Source: Plantactinospora alkalitolerans | GTDB lineage: Bacteria > Actinomycetota > Actinomycetes > Mycobacteriales > Micromonosporaceae | Direction: 5' to 3' | Assembly: GCF_015690345.1 (NCBI RefSeq) | Contig: NZ_JADPUN010000258.1 | Location: 1-47,534, forward strand | Length of the DNA stretch: 47,534 nucleotides | Shown here: positions 18,343 through 26,002 of the stretch, in pieces | Numbering within the stretch: the first letter of the stretch is position 1 | Layout: each line of letters begins with the position of its first letter | The notes under the pieces: generated by a model | Seen by the model: only the letters and a program-made list of their open reading frames with translations | Databases searched by the model: none | Told to the model about the DNA's origin: nothing | Made by a program: the position numbers and the translations under genes

Positions 18343-18645
18343 GGCGGTCCGTTCTGCTTGGCTGACGACGATGGGCCTTCTATGTTCCCATGCCGCCCGG
18401 CGGCGCCCGGCCGTGGCCGGCGGATCACCACCGCGAGTTCGGTCACGGCCCGGCACCGAACCGGTCACCACCCGACTCGGCACCCGGCTCCCAACCGGCC
18501 GGCACCGTGCTCAGCGAGCACGGGGGCGCCCCCGCCCACGTGTCGCGCCAGCCGCCGAGCCCGCGGCGGCTGACGGAGGATGAAGCGGTCATCTCGGCGA
18601 GCCGTTGTCCGGGTACGCCATCCGGGCCAGGGCAGACTTGTCGAC
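18343..18645. other. 303-bp divergent intergenic region between lepA and the phosphotransferase gene
   Basis: No gene is supported. It contains several GC-only inverted repeats: GTGCTC-AGC-GAGCAC (18507-18521), GGGGGCGCCCCC (18522-18533) and AGCCGCCG-N6-CGGCGGCT (18550-18571). CAGACT lies 7 nt before the ATG at 18646, a weak leaderless -10 candidate. Confidence 0.5.
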
Positions 18646-19629
18646 ATGGCCGCCATCTCGGTACCGCCCCGACCGTACGACGCGACCGCCGTACGGCCCG
18701 GCTGGGCCGACCTCCCGACCGAACTGCGGACCGCGATCGCCGCCCGGCTGGGCGACAGGGTCAACTGGGCGAGCACCGCCGGTGGCGGCTTCACGCGCGG
18801 GTTTGCGGCAGTACTACAGACCGTGGCCGGGGATCGGGTCTTCGTCAAGGCAGCGTCGCTGATCGACCAGCGACACCTGAGCGACTGGTACGCACGGGAA
18901 GCCGCGATTACCGCCGTACTTCCGGCCGAGCTCGCGGTCGCCCGGCCGCGCTGGACGCTCACCGCTGCCGGTTACTTCGTGATCTGTCTGGACGCCATCG
19001 ACGGGCGGATGCCCGGCCTCCCCTGGGTGCCGGCGGAACTGGACGCGACCCTGGCGGCGTACGCGACCGTCGCCGACGCGTTGCGGAAACCCCCACCCGG
19101 CCTGGTCGGGCTCGGTGCGCCCCGGCTCGACGAACTGGTCCGCGCCGATCTCGCCTGGTGGGGCGAGCTGGTCGCCGGCCGCGAGACACTGCCGAACCTG
19201 CCCGACGTCGCCCGGCACCGGTTACCCGAACTGGCCGCTCTGGAGGCCCGGTTGCCCGGGTACACCCGGAGCACGTCCATGATCCACGGCGATCTCCGGG
19301 TCGACAACGTCCTGCTCAGCGCCTCCGGTGCCGCCTGGTTCTGCGACTGGACGTGGCTCTGCTTCGGGCCCGCCTGGTTCGACCTGGCCGGTCTCCTGGT
19401 CACCGCGTACGCCAGCGGGCTCGACGCCGACGAGCTGTTCGGAAGCCATCCGGCGGCGTACGACGCACCGCCCGACGGCCTGGACGCCGCGCTCGCCGCG
19501 CTCTCCGGATACTGGCTGGTACGCGCCGCCGCCGGGCCGAGCACCGGCTCACCACACATCCGGGCGCATCAGCGGTGGAGTGCAGAGATGTCGCTCGGTT
19601 GGCTGGCCGGGCGGCAGGGATGGAGATGA
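18646..19629 (+). CDS. Aminoglycoside phosphotransferase-fold kinase
   Basis: A 327-aa kinase of the APH/choline-kinase fold. FTRGFAAVL is a glycine-containing strand near the nucleotide site, VFVKAAS contains the conserved Lys, and IHGDLRVDNVLLS is the catalytic Brenner motif with the Asp base and Asn. FCDWTWLCFGPAWFDLA contains the metal-binding Asp (usual DFD/DxE form replaced by CDWT). The family includes antibiotic-resistance enzymes, but most chromosomal actinobacterial members phosphorylate unknown small molecules; resistance is not implied. ATG at 18646 is chosen over upstream codons because it starts the recognisable domain. Confidence 0.85.
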   Translation: MAAISVPPRPYDATAVRPGWADLPTELRTAIAARLGDRVNWASTAGGGFTRGFAAVLQTVAGDRVFVKAASLIDQRHLSDWYAREAAITAVLPAELAVARPRWTLTAAGYFVICLDAIDGRMPGLPWVPAELDATLAAYATVADALRKPPPGLVGLGAPRLDELVRADLAWWGELVAGRETLPNLPDVARHRLPELAALEARLPGYTRSTSMIHGDLRVDNVLLSASGAAWFCDWTWLCFGPAWFDLAGLLVTAYASGLDADELFGSHPAAYDAPPDGLDAALAALSGYWLVRAAAGPSTGSPHIRAHQRWSAEMSLGWLAGRQGWR

Positions 19630-19739
19630 GCCGTTTTGGCCTCGAAGCCGGCCACCTGGTAACGTGGCTCTTCGCGCGTGCCGACACGGCTGCGTTGTGA
19701 CGTGCATAGTCGCGCCGCGCATCAAAGCAAACGGAAACC

Positions 19740-19768
19740 CTAGCTACCAGGCTGAGCTAGCTACCAGG
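19740..19768 (+). repeat. 12-bp direct repeat in the rpsT leader
   Basis: CTAGCTACCAGG at 19740-19751 and again at 19757-19768 (17-bp period), directly before the rpsT start region. Confidence 0.75.
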
Positions 19769-19781
19769 ACGAGGCTGTCGC

Positions 19782-20048
19782 GTGGCGAACATCAAGTCCC
19801 AGATCAAGCGCAACCGGCAGAACGAAAAGCGCCGGTTGCGCAACAAGTCGGTCAAGTCGTCGCTGAAGACCGCCATCCGCAAGTTCAACGAGGCCAGCGA
19901 GAGCGGAGACGCCACCAAGGCGACCGAGCTCATGCGGGACGCCTCGCGCAAGCTCGACAAGGCGGTCAGCAAGGGCGTGATCCACCAGAACCAGGCGGCG
20001 AACCGCAAGTCTGCGATCGCCAAGCGGCTGCAGTCGCTTTCCGCCTGA
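19782..20048 (+). CDS. rpsT: 30S ribosomal protein S20
   Basis: An 88-aa, strongly basic helical-bundle protein that binds 16S rRNA early in small-subunit assembly. The sequence opens with [20 protein letters not shown], the S20 signature, and ends [10 protein letters not shown]. Length is standard. GTG start with GACGAGG upstream. It is the only plus-strand gene of the conserved backbone segment here, back-to-back with the holA operon as in mycobacteria. A 12-bp direct repeat precedes it and a strong hairpin follows. Confidence 0.97.
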   Translation: MANIKSQIKRNRQNEKRRLRNKSVKSSLKTAIRKFNEASESGDATKATELMRDASRKLDKAVSKGVIHQNQAANRKSAIAKRLQSLSA

Positions 20049-20071
20049 CACAGCACCAGATACCTGACGCG

Positions 20072-20101
20072 TGGCCCCCGAGCCGGCTGGCTCGGGGGCC
20101 A
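20072..20101 (+). terminator. rpsT terminator hairpin
   Basis: TGGCCCCCGAGCC, GGCT loop, GGCTCGGGGGCCA: 13-bp perfect stem, 24 bp past the stop codon. Confidence 0.85.
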
Positions 20102-20163
20102 TCCGTTGTTGCTCGGGCGAGGTCGTACCGTTGCTCGCTCCGGCGTAACCGCAGCGCCGCAGG

Positions 20164-21375
20164 TCACTCGTAGCGGCGCTTGGCGGACTGGCGTCCGCGC
20201 TGCCGGACAGCGTCGGTCGGATCCAGCCGAACCAGCCATCGCCGTACCGGTCGCTGGTCCAGTCGCTCGCTCAGCCCTCGGTTCAGCGGCCTGCCGCTGC
20301 CGGCCCCGGGTAGGGAATCAATCTGCTGCTGGCCCTGTGGGTGCTGGCCCTGCCCCGCTGCTGCCTGCGCCCGGCCGGCATCGTTCTTTCGACCGGCCGT
20401 TCCGTCGCCGGTGTTCGGCCGGTCTCCCGCACCGGCAGTGGCAGTGGCGCACTCGTCGGCAGTGGACCGCTCGGCCACGCCGGCGGTGGCGCACTCGGCG
20501 CCGCCCGGCCGCTCGGCGCCACCTGGCCGCTCCACGCCGCCTGACCGCTCGGCGCCACCTGGCCGCTCCACGCCACCCGACCGCACCGCACCACCCGACC
20601 GCTCCACGCCACCCGACCGCTCCACGCCACCCGGCCGCTCGGCGGCAGTGGAGCGTTCGGCGGCAGTGGAGTTCGACCGCTCGGCCGCTCGCCCCGGGAC
20701 CGGCGTCGGGCTGGGCCGGGACGGCACGGCGGGTGATGCGAAGTTACCACCGGCCGGCCTGGACGCGTCCGAGGTCCGGGTTCGAGCCGCGGCCTGGCTG
20801 CGGGAGCGGTTGAGGATGTCGACGGTCGGCCGGGGCAGCAGATCCTGATTCGACCGGTACCCCCGCTGGCCGCCGCGTTCCAGCCGAGCCCAGACCGCCG
20901 CGCTCATGCCCGCCGGGCGAGCCGCCGGATCGTGCCGGTTCCTAGGGTCCGGGTCGGGTGTACCGGATACCGGGCCTGCGACATCGCCCCCGTCGGGGGC
21001 GACAGCGGTCAGCGGAACGGCCCGATCCGGCTCGGTCATCATCTGCCCCGGTACGCGGGCCCGTCCGACCGCCGGCTGGATCTCCCGGCGAAAGCGCTCG
21101 CGTTCCTGGGCCGGCACCCGAGCCGCCGACCGGACCACCGCAGCGGCGACCACGTCGTTGACCTTGACCATGACAGCGACGGTTGCCGGCAGGACGAGTA
21201 CCCCCCACCAGCTCACCAGCTCGGCCAGGGCGAGCAGCAGACCGAGCGCCACCGTGCCCTCGAAGTAGACGAAGCACAGCGTTCCGCCCGGATCGACGTG
21301 TCGGAGCCGGAGCACCCTGGCGTACAACGGGCGTAACCGTTCCTCCTCGACCGACATGGCCGCTGCCGACGTCAT
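20164..21375 (-). CDS. Two-helix membrane protein with long Gly/Glu/Arg/Ser repeat tail
   Basis: A 403-aa protein of unknown function. Residues about 35-75 form one or two membrane helices (TVALGLLLALAELVSWWGVLVLPATVAVMVK). Residues 75-210 are charged and proline-rich. About residues 225-290 carry a degenerate repeat of the form (V/A)ER(S/P)GG, encoded around 20500-20690, and the basic C-terminus ends KRRYE. ATG at 21375 overlaps the holA stop by 4 bp (ATGA), so it is translationally coupled to holA; ATG at 21357 is an alternative. Homologues next to holA are known in Micromonosporaceae as hypothetical proteins (from memory). The repeat part is probably disordered. Confidence 0.75.
   Translation of the reverse strand: MTSAAAMSVEEERLRPLYARVLRLRHVDPGGTLCFVYFEGTVALGLLLALAELVSWWGVLVLPATVAVMVKVNDVVAAAVVRSAARVPAQERERFRREIQPAVGRARVPGQMMTEPDRAVPLTAVAPDGGDVAGPVSGTPDPDPRNRHDPAARPAGMSAAVWARLERGGQRGYRSNQDLLPRPTVDILNRSRSQAAARTRTSDASRPAGGNFASPAVPSRPSPTPVPGRAAERSNSTAAERSTAAERPGGVERSGGVERSGGAVRSGGVERPGGAERSGGVERPGGAERPGGAECATAGVAERSTADECATATAGAGDRPNTGDGTAGRKNDAGRAQAAAGQGQHPQGQQQIDSLPGAGSGRPLNRGLSERLDQRPVRRWLVRLDPTDAVRQRGRQSAKRRYE
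20500..20690 (-). repeat. Degenerate tandem repeat (ERSGG/ERPGG units)
   Basis: Repeated 15-18 bp units encode GGVERSGG, GGVERPGG, GGAERSGG and variants. The DNA shows the word ACCCGACCGCTCCACGCC several times on the plus strand. Confidence 0.85.
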
Positions 21376-22346
21376 CGCGCAACGCTCGCCCTGCGGGCGG
21401 CCACGACCGCGACGACGGCACGTTCCAGCGCGTATCCCCGGTCATCGGCGCCGCCCTTGACGGCGGCGTTGCACTCGGCGGCGGCGTACATCGCGTCGGC
21501 CAGCCCTTCGGGGGACCAGCCCCGGCCGACCCGCTGCGCCTTTTCGATCTTCCATGGGGGCATGCCGAGGCTGCTCGCCAACTGGTACGCGCTGCCCCGG
21601 CCCGCCGAGCTGACCCGGGCCACCGTCCGTACCCCGTCCGCGATCGCGTCGGCGACCGGGACCGGATCCACGCCCACGTGCAGCGCCCAGCGCAGCGCCT
21701 CCAGGGCTCCGGGCAGATCACCGGCCATCGCCGCGTCGGCGACCGTGAACCCGCTGACCTCCGCACGTCCCCGGTAGTAGCGGGCAACCGTGTCGGCGCC
21801 AATCCGTCCGTCGGTGTCGGCGAGGAGCTGCGAGCAGGCGGAGGCAAGCTCGCGCAGATCGTTCCCGACCGCCGCGAGCAACGCTTCGGCCGCGTCCTCG
21901 GTGCACCGTCCACCGCCACGCCGCACCTCGTCCCGGACGAACGAGACCCGGTCGCGGTGTCCCTTCAGCTTCGTCGCCGGTACGACCTCCGCGCCCGCCG
22001 CCCGCAGTCCGTCGGCGAACGCCTTGCCCTTCGCCCCGCCGGCATGCGCCACCACCAGGTGCACCTCCGGGTCGGGATTCTTCGCGTACGACAGCAGGGC
22101 GGCGACCAGGTCCTTGCGGGCGTCCTGTCCAGCCCGGACGATCAGCACCCGCCGACCGCCGAACAGGGACGGGCCGAGCAGTTCGGCGATCTCCCCCGGA
22201 TTCAACGCCGCCGCTTCGTGATCGTGTACATCGACACCCGGATCGACGGCCCTGGCCGCATCGACCGCCCCGGCGATCGCCCGGGTGGCAAGCAGTTCCT
22301 CGTCGCCGAGGACGAGCAGGACGGAAGCGAGGCTGACGGGGGTCAC
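21372..22346 (-). CDS. holA: DNA polymerase III subunit delta
   Basis: A 324-aa clamp-loader subunit that opens the sliding clamp. LLVLGDEELLATRAIAGAV is the delta N-terminal motif (G-D/E-E-x-x-L). FGGRRVLIVR, VHLVVAHAGG and the C-terminal MPPWKIEKAQRVGRGWS helical domain match HolA. It lacks the Walker A motif, as expected for delta. GTG start at 22346. The downstream membrane-protein gene overlaps its stop. The 116-bp gap to comEC has an AT-rich patch (22418-22460) with TAGATT and TAAGAT on the minus strand, a plausible promoter. Confidence 0.93.
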   Translation of the reverse strand: MTPVSLASVLLVLGDEELLATRAIAGAVDAARAVDPGVDVHDHEAAALNPGEIAELLGPSLFGGRRVLIVRAGQDARKDLVAALLSYAKNPDPEVHLVVAHAGGAKGKAFADGLRAAGAEVVPATKLKGHRDRVSFVRDEVRRGGGRCTEDAAEALLAAVGNDLRELASACSQLLADTDGRIGADTVARYYRGRAEVSGFTVADAAMAGDLPGALEALRWALHVGVDPVPVADAIADGVRTVARVSSAGRGSAYQLASSLGMPPWKIEKAQRVGRGWSPEGLADAMYAAAECNAAVKGGADDRGYALERAVVAVVAARRASVAR

Positions 22347-22417
22347 TAGGTCATCGTCGCATGCGGCGAGTGTCCATCGGGCCTGGTCACCCCGCTCGCT
22401 GCGGCTGACCCTGCACT

Positions 22418-22460
22418 TAGCGCAAATCTAGACATTTATCTTAACTCTGACATTCTTCGT
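22418..22460 (-). promoter_or_regulatory. AT-rich promoter region upstream of holA
   Basis: The stretch is markedly more AT-rich than its surroundings. On the minus strand it holds TAAGAT (22438-22443) and TAGATT (22425-22430), either of which can serve as a -10 with a leader of about 70-90 nt. Confidence 0.4.
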
Positions 22461-22462
22461 CA

Positions 22463-24937
22463 TCATCTCGACGGGTCGCCCGGGTCCAACCCTCGGACCG
22501 CAACCCCGAGCCGGCCACCGTCGAATCTGACCACCGCCACATCCCCGTCGGTATCGGTCCGCAACACCCGGACACCGGACCGGGCCAGCCGGGCGAGCAC
22601 CGCGGGGTTGGGATGCCCGTAGCCGTTGTCGACCCCCACCGGTACCAGCGCCACCGCCGGCCGCACCGCGTCGAGAAACGCCGGCTCCTGGTAGGCGGAT
22701 CCGTGGTGGGCGAGTTTCATCACCTCGGCCCGGAACGCGGTGGCGGGGAATCGGTCCAGCAACGCCTGCTGCTCCTCGGTCTCCGCGTCACCGGTCAGCA
22801 GAATGCTCGTGCCGCGCACCTCGGCACGCAGTACCACGGAATTGTTGTTCGGGTCCGATCGCGTGCCCCGCAGCGGATACGGCGGGCCGAGCAGGGTCAG
22901 CACCACCGGCCCGGCCGCGTACGTCCAACCCGTGCCGATCGCGCGGACCGGAACAGCCTTCGCCGCGCCCGCGTCGTGGACGGCGGCTCTGCCCTCGCCC
23001 GGCTCCAGCCAGTCCGGGGTGGCCACGAGGTCCACCCGCCGTCCCCGGAACACGCCGGCCAGCCCACCCACGTGATCGGCGTGGAAGTGACTGAGCACCA
23101 ACAACGACACGACCCGCACGTCGAGCCGGCGCAGGCATCGGTCGACGGCGACCGGATCAGGACCGGCGTCCACCACCACCGCCTGCCCGGCCCCGATCGG
23201 CAGCACCAGGCTGTCGCCCTGACCCACCGCACAGGCCACGATCACCCAGCCCGTCGGCGGCCAGCCGGTCGCGACGAGCCGCACCGGCAGCGCACCGACG
23301 ACCACCGCGACCGTGACCACCGCGACCAGCCGGCGGACGAGCGGCCGGCGGGCGGCCACCAGGAGTGCGACCGTCAGCAGTCCGAGCAGCAGGCCACCGG
23401 CCACCCCGTCCAGCCAGGGCAGCGTGCCGGCCGGCAACCGCGCACCATGCCGGGCCACCAGGACCAGCCACCATGCCGGCCACCCGCCGAGCCAGGCGAC
23501 GGCCTCGGCGCCCGCCGCCCAGAACGGGGACAGCACTGCCGCGGTCACCCCGAGCACCGTCGCCGGAGCGACCGCCGGAACGGCGAGCAGGTTCGCCGGT
23601 ACGGCCACCAGGCTGATCGTCCCGGACAGGCCCGCCACCACAGGTGAGCAGGCGAGCTGCGCCGCCGCGGGGATGGCCAGCGCCTCGGCCGCCCCCGCCG
23701 GCACGCCCCGGCGGCGCAGGGCGTCCCGCCAACGTGGCGCGAGCAGCAGAAGCCCACCGGTGGCCAGTACGGACAGCGCGAACCCGGCATCGCCGGCCAG
23801 CTCCGGGTCGACGACGACCAGCACCGTCACCGCGCCAGCCAGGGCCGGCAACGCGGCCCGGGGTCGTCCGGCGGCCAACGCCGCCAGACCGATCGCGCCC
23901 ATCGTCGCGGCCCGGACCACGCTCGGCGAAGGGCGGACCAGTATCACGAATCCGACCAGGGCAATCCCACACAGGCCGGCGGAGAGCCACGGTCCGGCCC
24001 GGGCCCAACGAGCCAGCAACAACACCAAGCCGACGACTATCGCCACATTCGATCCGGACACCGCGGTGAGGTGGGTCATTCCGGTGGTCCGGAAGTCGTC
24101 CTCGACGGCCGGCTCCAGTCGGCTCGTGTCTCCGACCACCAGGCCCGGCAGCAGCCCGCCCGGTTCGCGCGGCAACGGCGCGCAGGCGCGCTGCAACCCG
24201 GTCCGCAACGAGCCGGCGGTCCGCTGTGCCCAGGACGGTTCGCCACGTAACAGCGGCGGGGTACCGACCGTCAGCACGGCGGCGGTGAGGTCTCCCCCAC
24301 GCGAGGCGGCGAGCCTGCCGGTGGCCGTCAGCCGCTGGCCCGGCAACACCCGCCGCCAGCCGGCATCGCTGGCCAGCACGAGAATCCGTACCGGTGCCCT
24401 GATCCGACCCTGTTCGGGTCCCTGGAGCCAGTCGAGCCGGGTCGAGAGCAGATACATCGCCGGACGGCCGGCGGCTCCGGCGACTGGTCGCGGATCATCC
24501 CGTACCACCAGTGCAGCAGTGACCCGGGCTCGGGCGTCGGCCAGTCGACCGATCGGGGTGGCGTCCCGTACGCCGAGCCGGGTGGCCGTGACCACGCTGC
24601 CGCAGAGCACCCCGAGCAGCACCGAGACGACCACCCACCCGTACCGCTCCGGCCCGTACCGCTCCAGACTCTCCCGCTCCGGCCCGTACCGCTCCAGACT
24701 CTCCCGCTCCGGCCCGTACCGCTCCAGACTCTCCCGCTCCAGCCTGTACGACTTCGGAGCCTGCCGCTTCCTCCCGGGCGGAGGACGACGGATCAGCCGG
24801 TACGAGAGGGCGAGCAGCGCCATCGTGGCCACAGCAGCGATCAGCAACGCCGCCGTGGCGTCCAGGAGGAGCGCGGCCAGTGCGGACAGCCAGGTTCCGA
24901 TGGCGAGTCCGGCCAGCCGCAGATCGGGAGAAGTCAC
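22463..24937 (-). CDS. comEC: ComEC/Rec2 family DNA-uptake channel
   Basis: An 824-aa polytopic membrane protein thought to carry single-stranded DNA across the membrane. The N-terminus has hydrophobic helices, then an OB-like DUF4131 region. The central competence domain begins near GLVVGDTSRLEPAVEDDF with TTGMTHLTAVSGSN and many helices. A C-terminal metallo-beta-lactamase-like domain follows with LVLSHFHADHVGG (about residue 614), GDAE and KLAHHGSAYQ. It overlaps the comEA stop by 4 bp. Oddity: three exact 30-bp repeats insert RESLERYGPE three times between the first helices (residues about 67-97). Whether this actinobacterium is naturally competent is not shown. Confidence 0.95.
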   Translation of the reverse strand: MTSPDLRLAGLAIGTWLSALAALLLDATAALLIAAVATMALLALSYRLIRRPPPGRKRQAPKSYRLERESLERYGPERESLERYGPERESLERYGPERYGWVVVSVLLGVLCGSVVTATRLGVRDATPIGRLADARARVTAALVVRDDPRPVAGAAGRPAMYLLSTRLDWLQGPEQGRIRAPVRILVLASDAGWRRVLPGQRLTATGRLAASRGGDLTAAVLTVGTPPLLRGEPSWAQRTAGSLRTGLQRACAPLPREPGGLLPGLVVGDTSRLEPAVEDDFRTTGMTHLTAVSGSNVAIVVGLVLLLARWARAGPWLSAGLCGIALVGFVILVRPSPSVVRAATMGAIGLAALAAGRPRAALPALAGAVTVLVVVDPELAGDAGFALSVLATGGLLLLAPRWRDALRRRGVPAGAAEALAIPAAAQLACSPVVAGLSGTISLVAVPANLLAVPAVAPATVLGVTAAVLSPFWAAGAEAVAWLGGWPAWWLVLVARHGARLPAGTLPWLDGVAGGLLLGLLTVALLVAARRPLVRRLVAVVTVAVVVGALPVRLVATGWPPTGWVIVACAVGQGDSLVLPIGAGQAVVVDAGPDPVAVDRCLRRLDVRVVSLLVLSHFHADHVGGLAGVFRGRRVDLVATPDWLEPGEGRAAVHDAGAAKAVPVRAIGTGWTYAAGPVVLTLLGPPYPLRGTRSDPNNNSVVLRAEVRGTSILLTGDAETEEQQALLDRFPATAFRAEVMKLAHHGSAYQEPAFLDAVRPAVALVPVGVDNGYGHPNPAVLARLARSGVRVLRTDTDGDVAVVRFDGGRLGVAVRGLDPGDPSR
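24651..24740 (-). repeat. Three exact 30-bp tandem repeats in comEC
   Basis: Units 24651-24680, 24681-24710 and 24711-24740 are identical and code on the minus strand for the decapeptide RESLERYGPE. Partial, degenerate units flank them. Identity even at wobble positions indicates recent duplication. Confidence 0.95.
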
Positions 24938-25887
24938 ACCGTCACCAGATCCTTCAGGTCCTCGTACCGGGCGTCACCGATGCCGTTGACCTGTCGCAGG
25001 TCGCCTACCGAACGGAAGCCGCCATGCTGCTCCCGGTGCGTCACGATGCGCTGGGCGAGTACCGGGCCCACCCCGGGCAGGGCATCGAGTTGCGCCACGG
25101 TGGCGGTGTTGAGGTTGACCTTTCCGCCGACCGCTCCGGCGGGAGCCTCGGCCGACCCGGCGCCGGCCGGTGCCGCTCCCGGCGGTGGCGTCACCCCCAC
25201 CAGGAGAAGTTCGCCGTCCGTCACGCGGCGGGCGAGGTTGAGCAGGGAGACGTCGACCCCCGGCAGTGGACCACCGGCGGACTCGAGCGCGTCGGCCACC
25301 CGCGCGCCGGCAGGCAGTCGTACCAGACCCGGCCGGCGCACCTTGCCAGCCACCGCGACCACCACCTCGGCGCCGGCCGCGACGGGCCCGGCACCACCCG
25401 CGTCCGGCCCGGCACCACCCGCGACGGGCCCCGAGCCCGACGGCGTCGAGAGTGCGGAGGACCCCGGGGACGGCCCGACGGACGACGAGACCGGTTCCGT
25501 GCGCGGGCGGGACGTCCACGCCCAGCCTGCCGCACCGAGCACGACCACGAGGGCCACCACCGCGATCGCCCTGACTCCGCGCCGCCCAGGATCGAAGGCG
25601 CCTGGCCCCGTCAGCCGGGCCGGCGCGGCCACGTCGGCCGCCGGATCCTCGTTCTCGGGCCGGCCGGGACGACGAGGGGACCGTTCCGACGTCGACGACA
25701 CGTCGTCGTCGGGTAGCCGAACACCCCCTCCGGGGGACCGGACATCGTCACCAGACGGCCAGCCGTCGCCTTCGGTTGCCCAGCTGTCACCTCCGGACGC
25801 GCCGGCGGCCGGAGTTACGGCCTGCGAGGCGCGCCCGCCGAGCAGCCGGAAGAGCCGCTGCCGCACCACTGCTTCCTCGTCGGACAC
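24934..25887 (-). CDS. comEA: ComEA-type helix-hairpin-helix DNA-binding protein
   Basis: A 317-aa membrane-anchored DNA receptor. Residues 1-100 are acidic, disordered and cytoplasmic. A single helix lies at about 104-124 (VRAIAVVALVVVLGAAGWAW), then a Pro/Ser/Gly linker with repeated GGAGP. An SLBB domain covers about residues 170-235 (VVAVAGKVRRPGLVRLPAGA), and two helix-hairpin-helix motifs end the protein (VNLNTATVAQLDALPGVGP and DLRQVNGIGDARYEDLKDL). This order is standard for actinobacterial ComEA. The stop overlaps the comEC start. The GTG start has TAGCTT 6 nt upstream. Confidence 0.95.
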   Translation of the reverse strand: MSDEEAVVRQRLFRLLGGRASQAVTPAAGASGGDSWATEGDGWPSGDDVRSPGGGVRLPDDDVSSTSERSPRRPGRPENEDPAADVAAPARLTGPGAFDPGRRGVRAIAVVALVVVLGAAGWAWTSRPRTEPVSSSVGPSPGSSALSTPSGSGPVAGGAGPDAGGAGPVAAGAEVVVAVAGKVRRPGLVRLPAGARVADALESAGGPLPGVDVSLLNLARRVTDGELLLVGVTPPPGAAPAGAGSAEAPAGAVGGKVNLNTATVAQLDALPGVGPVLAQRIVTHREQHGGFRSVGDLRQVNGIGDARYEDLKDLVTV

Positions 25888-25893
25888 GCGGCG

Positions 25894-25899
25894 AAGCTA
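25894..25899 (-). promoter_or_regulatory. Candidate -10 element of leaderless comEA
   Basis: TAGCTT on the minus strand, 6 nt before the GTG at 25887. Confidence 0.45.
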
Positions 25900-25915
25900 G
25901 CCAACGGCGTACGGG

Positions 25916-25961
25916 ACAGGAGGGCCGGACGTCCACGGCTGTGGACAACCAGCCCTCCTGT
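25916..25961 (-). terminator. Nested hairpin downstream of the alginate-lyase-like gene
   Basis: The outer stem is ACAGGAGGGC (25916-25925) with GCCCTCCTGT (25952-25961). The inner stem is GTCCAC-GGCT-GTGGAC (25931-25946). It lies 42 bp past that gene's stop and just upstream of the comEA promoter. Confidence 0.75.
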
Positions 25962-26002
25962 GGAAAATGCCCTGATCATGTCTGTCTATGCTATGGCTGG
26001 CC

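Noticed and set aside
18646-19629. Antibiotic-resistance aminoglycoside phosphotransferase
   Set aside because: Only the general kinase fold is supported; the metal motif and context do not identify a resistance enzyme.
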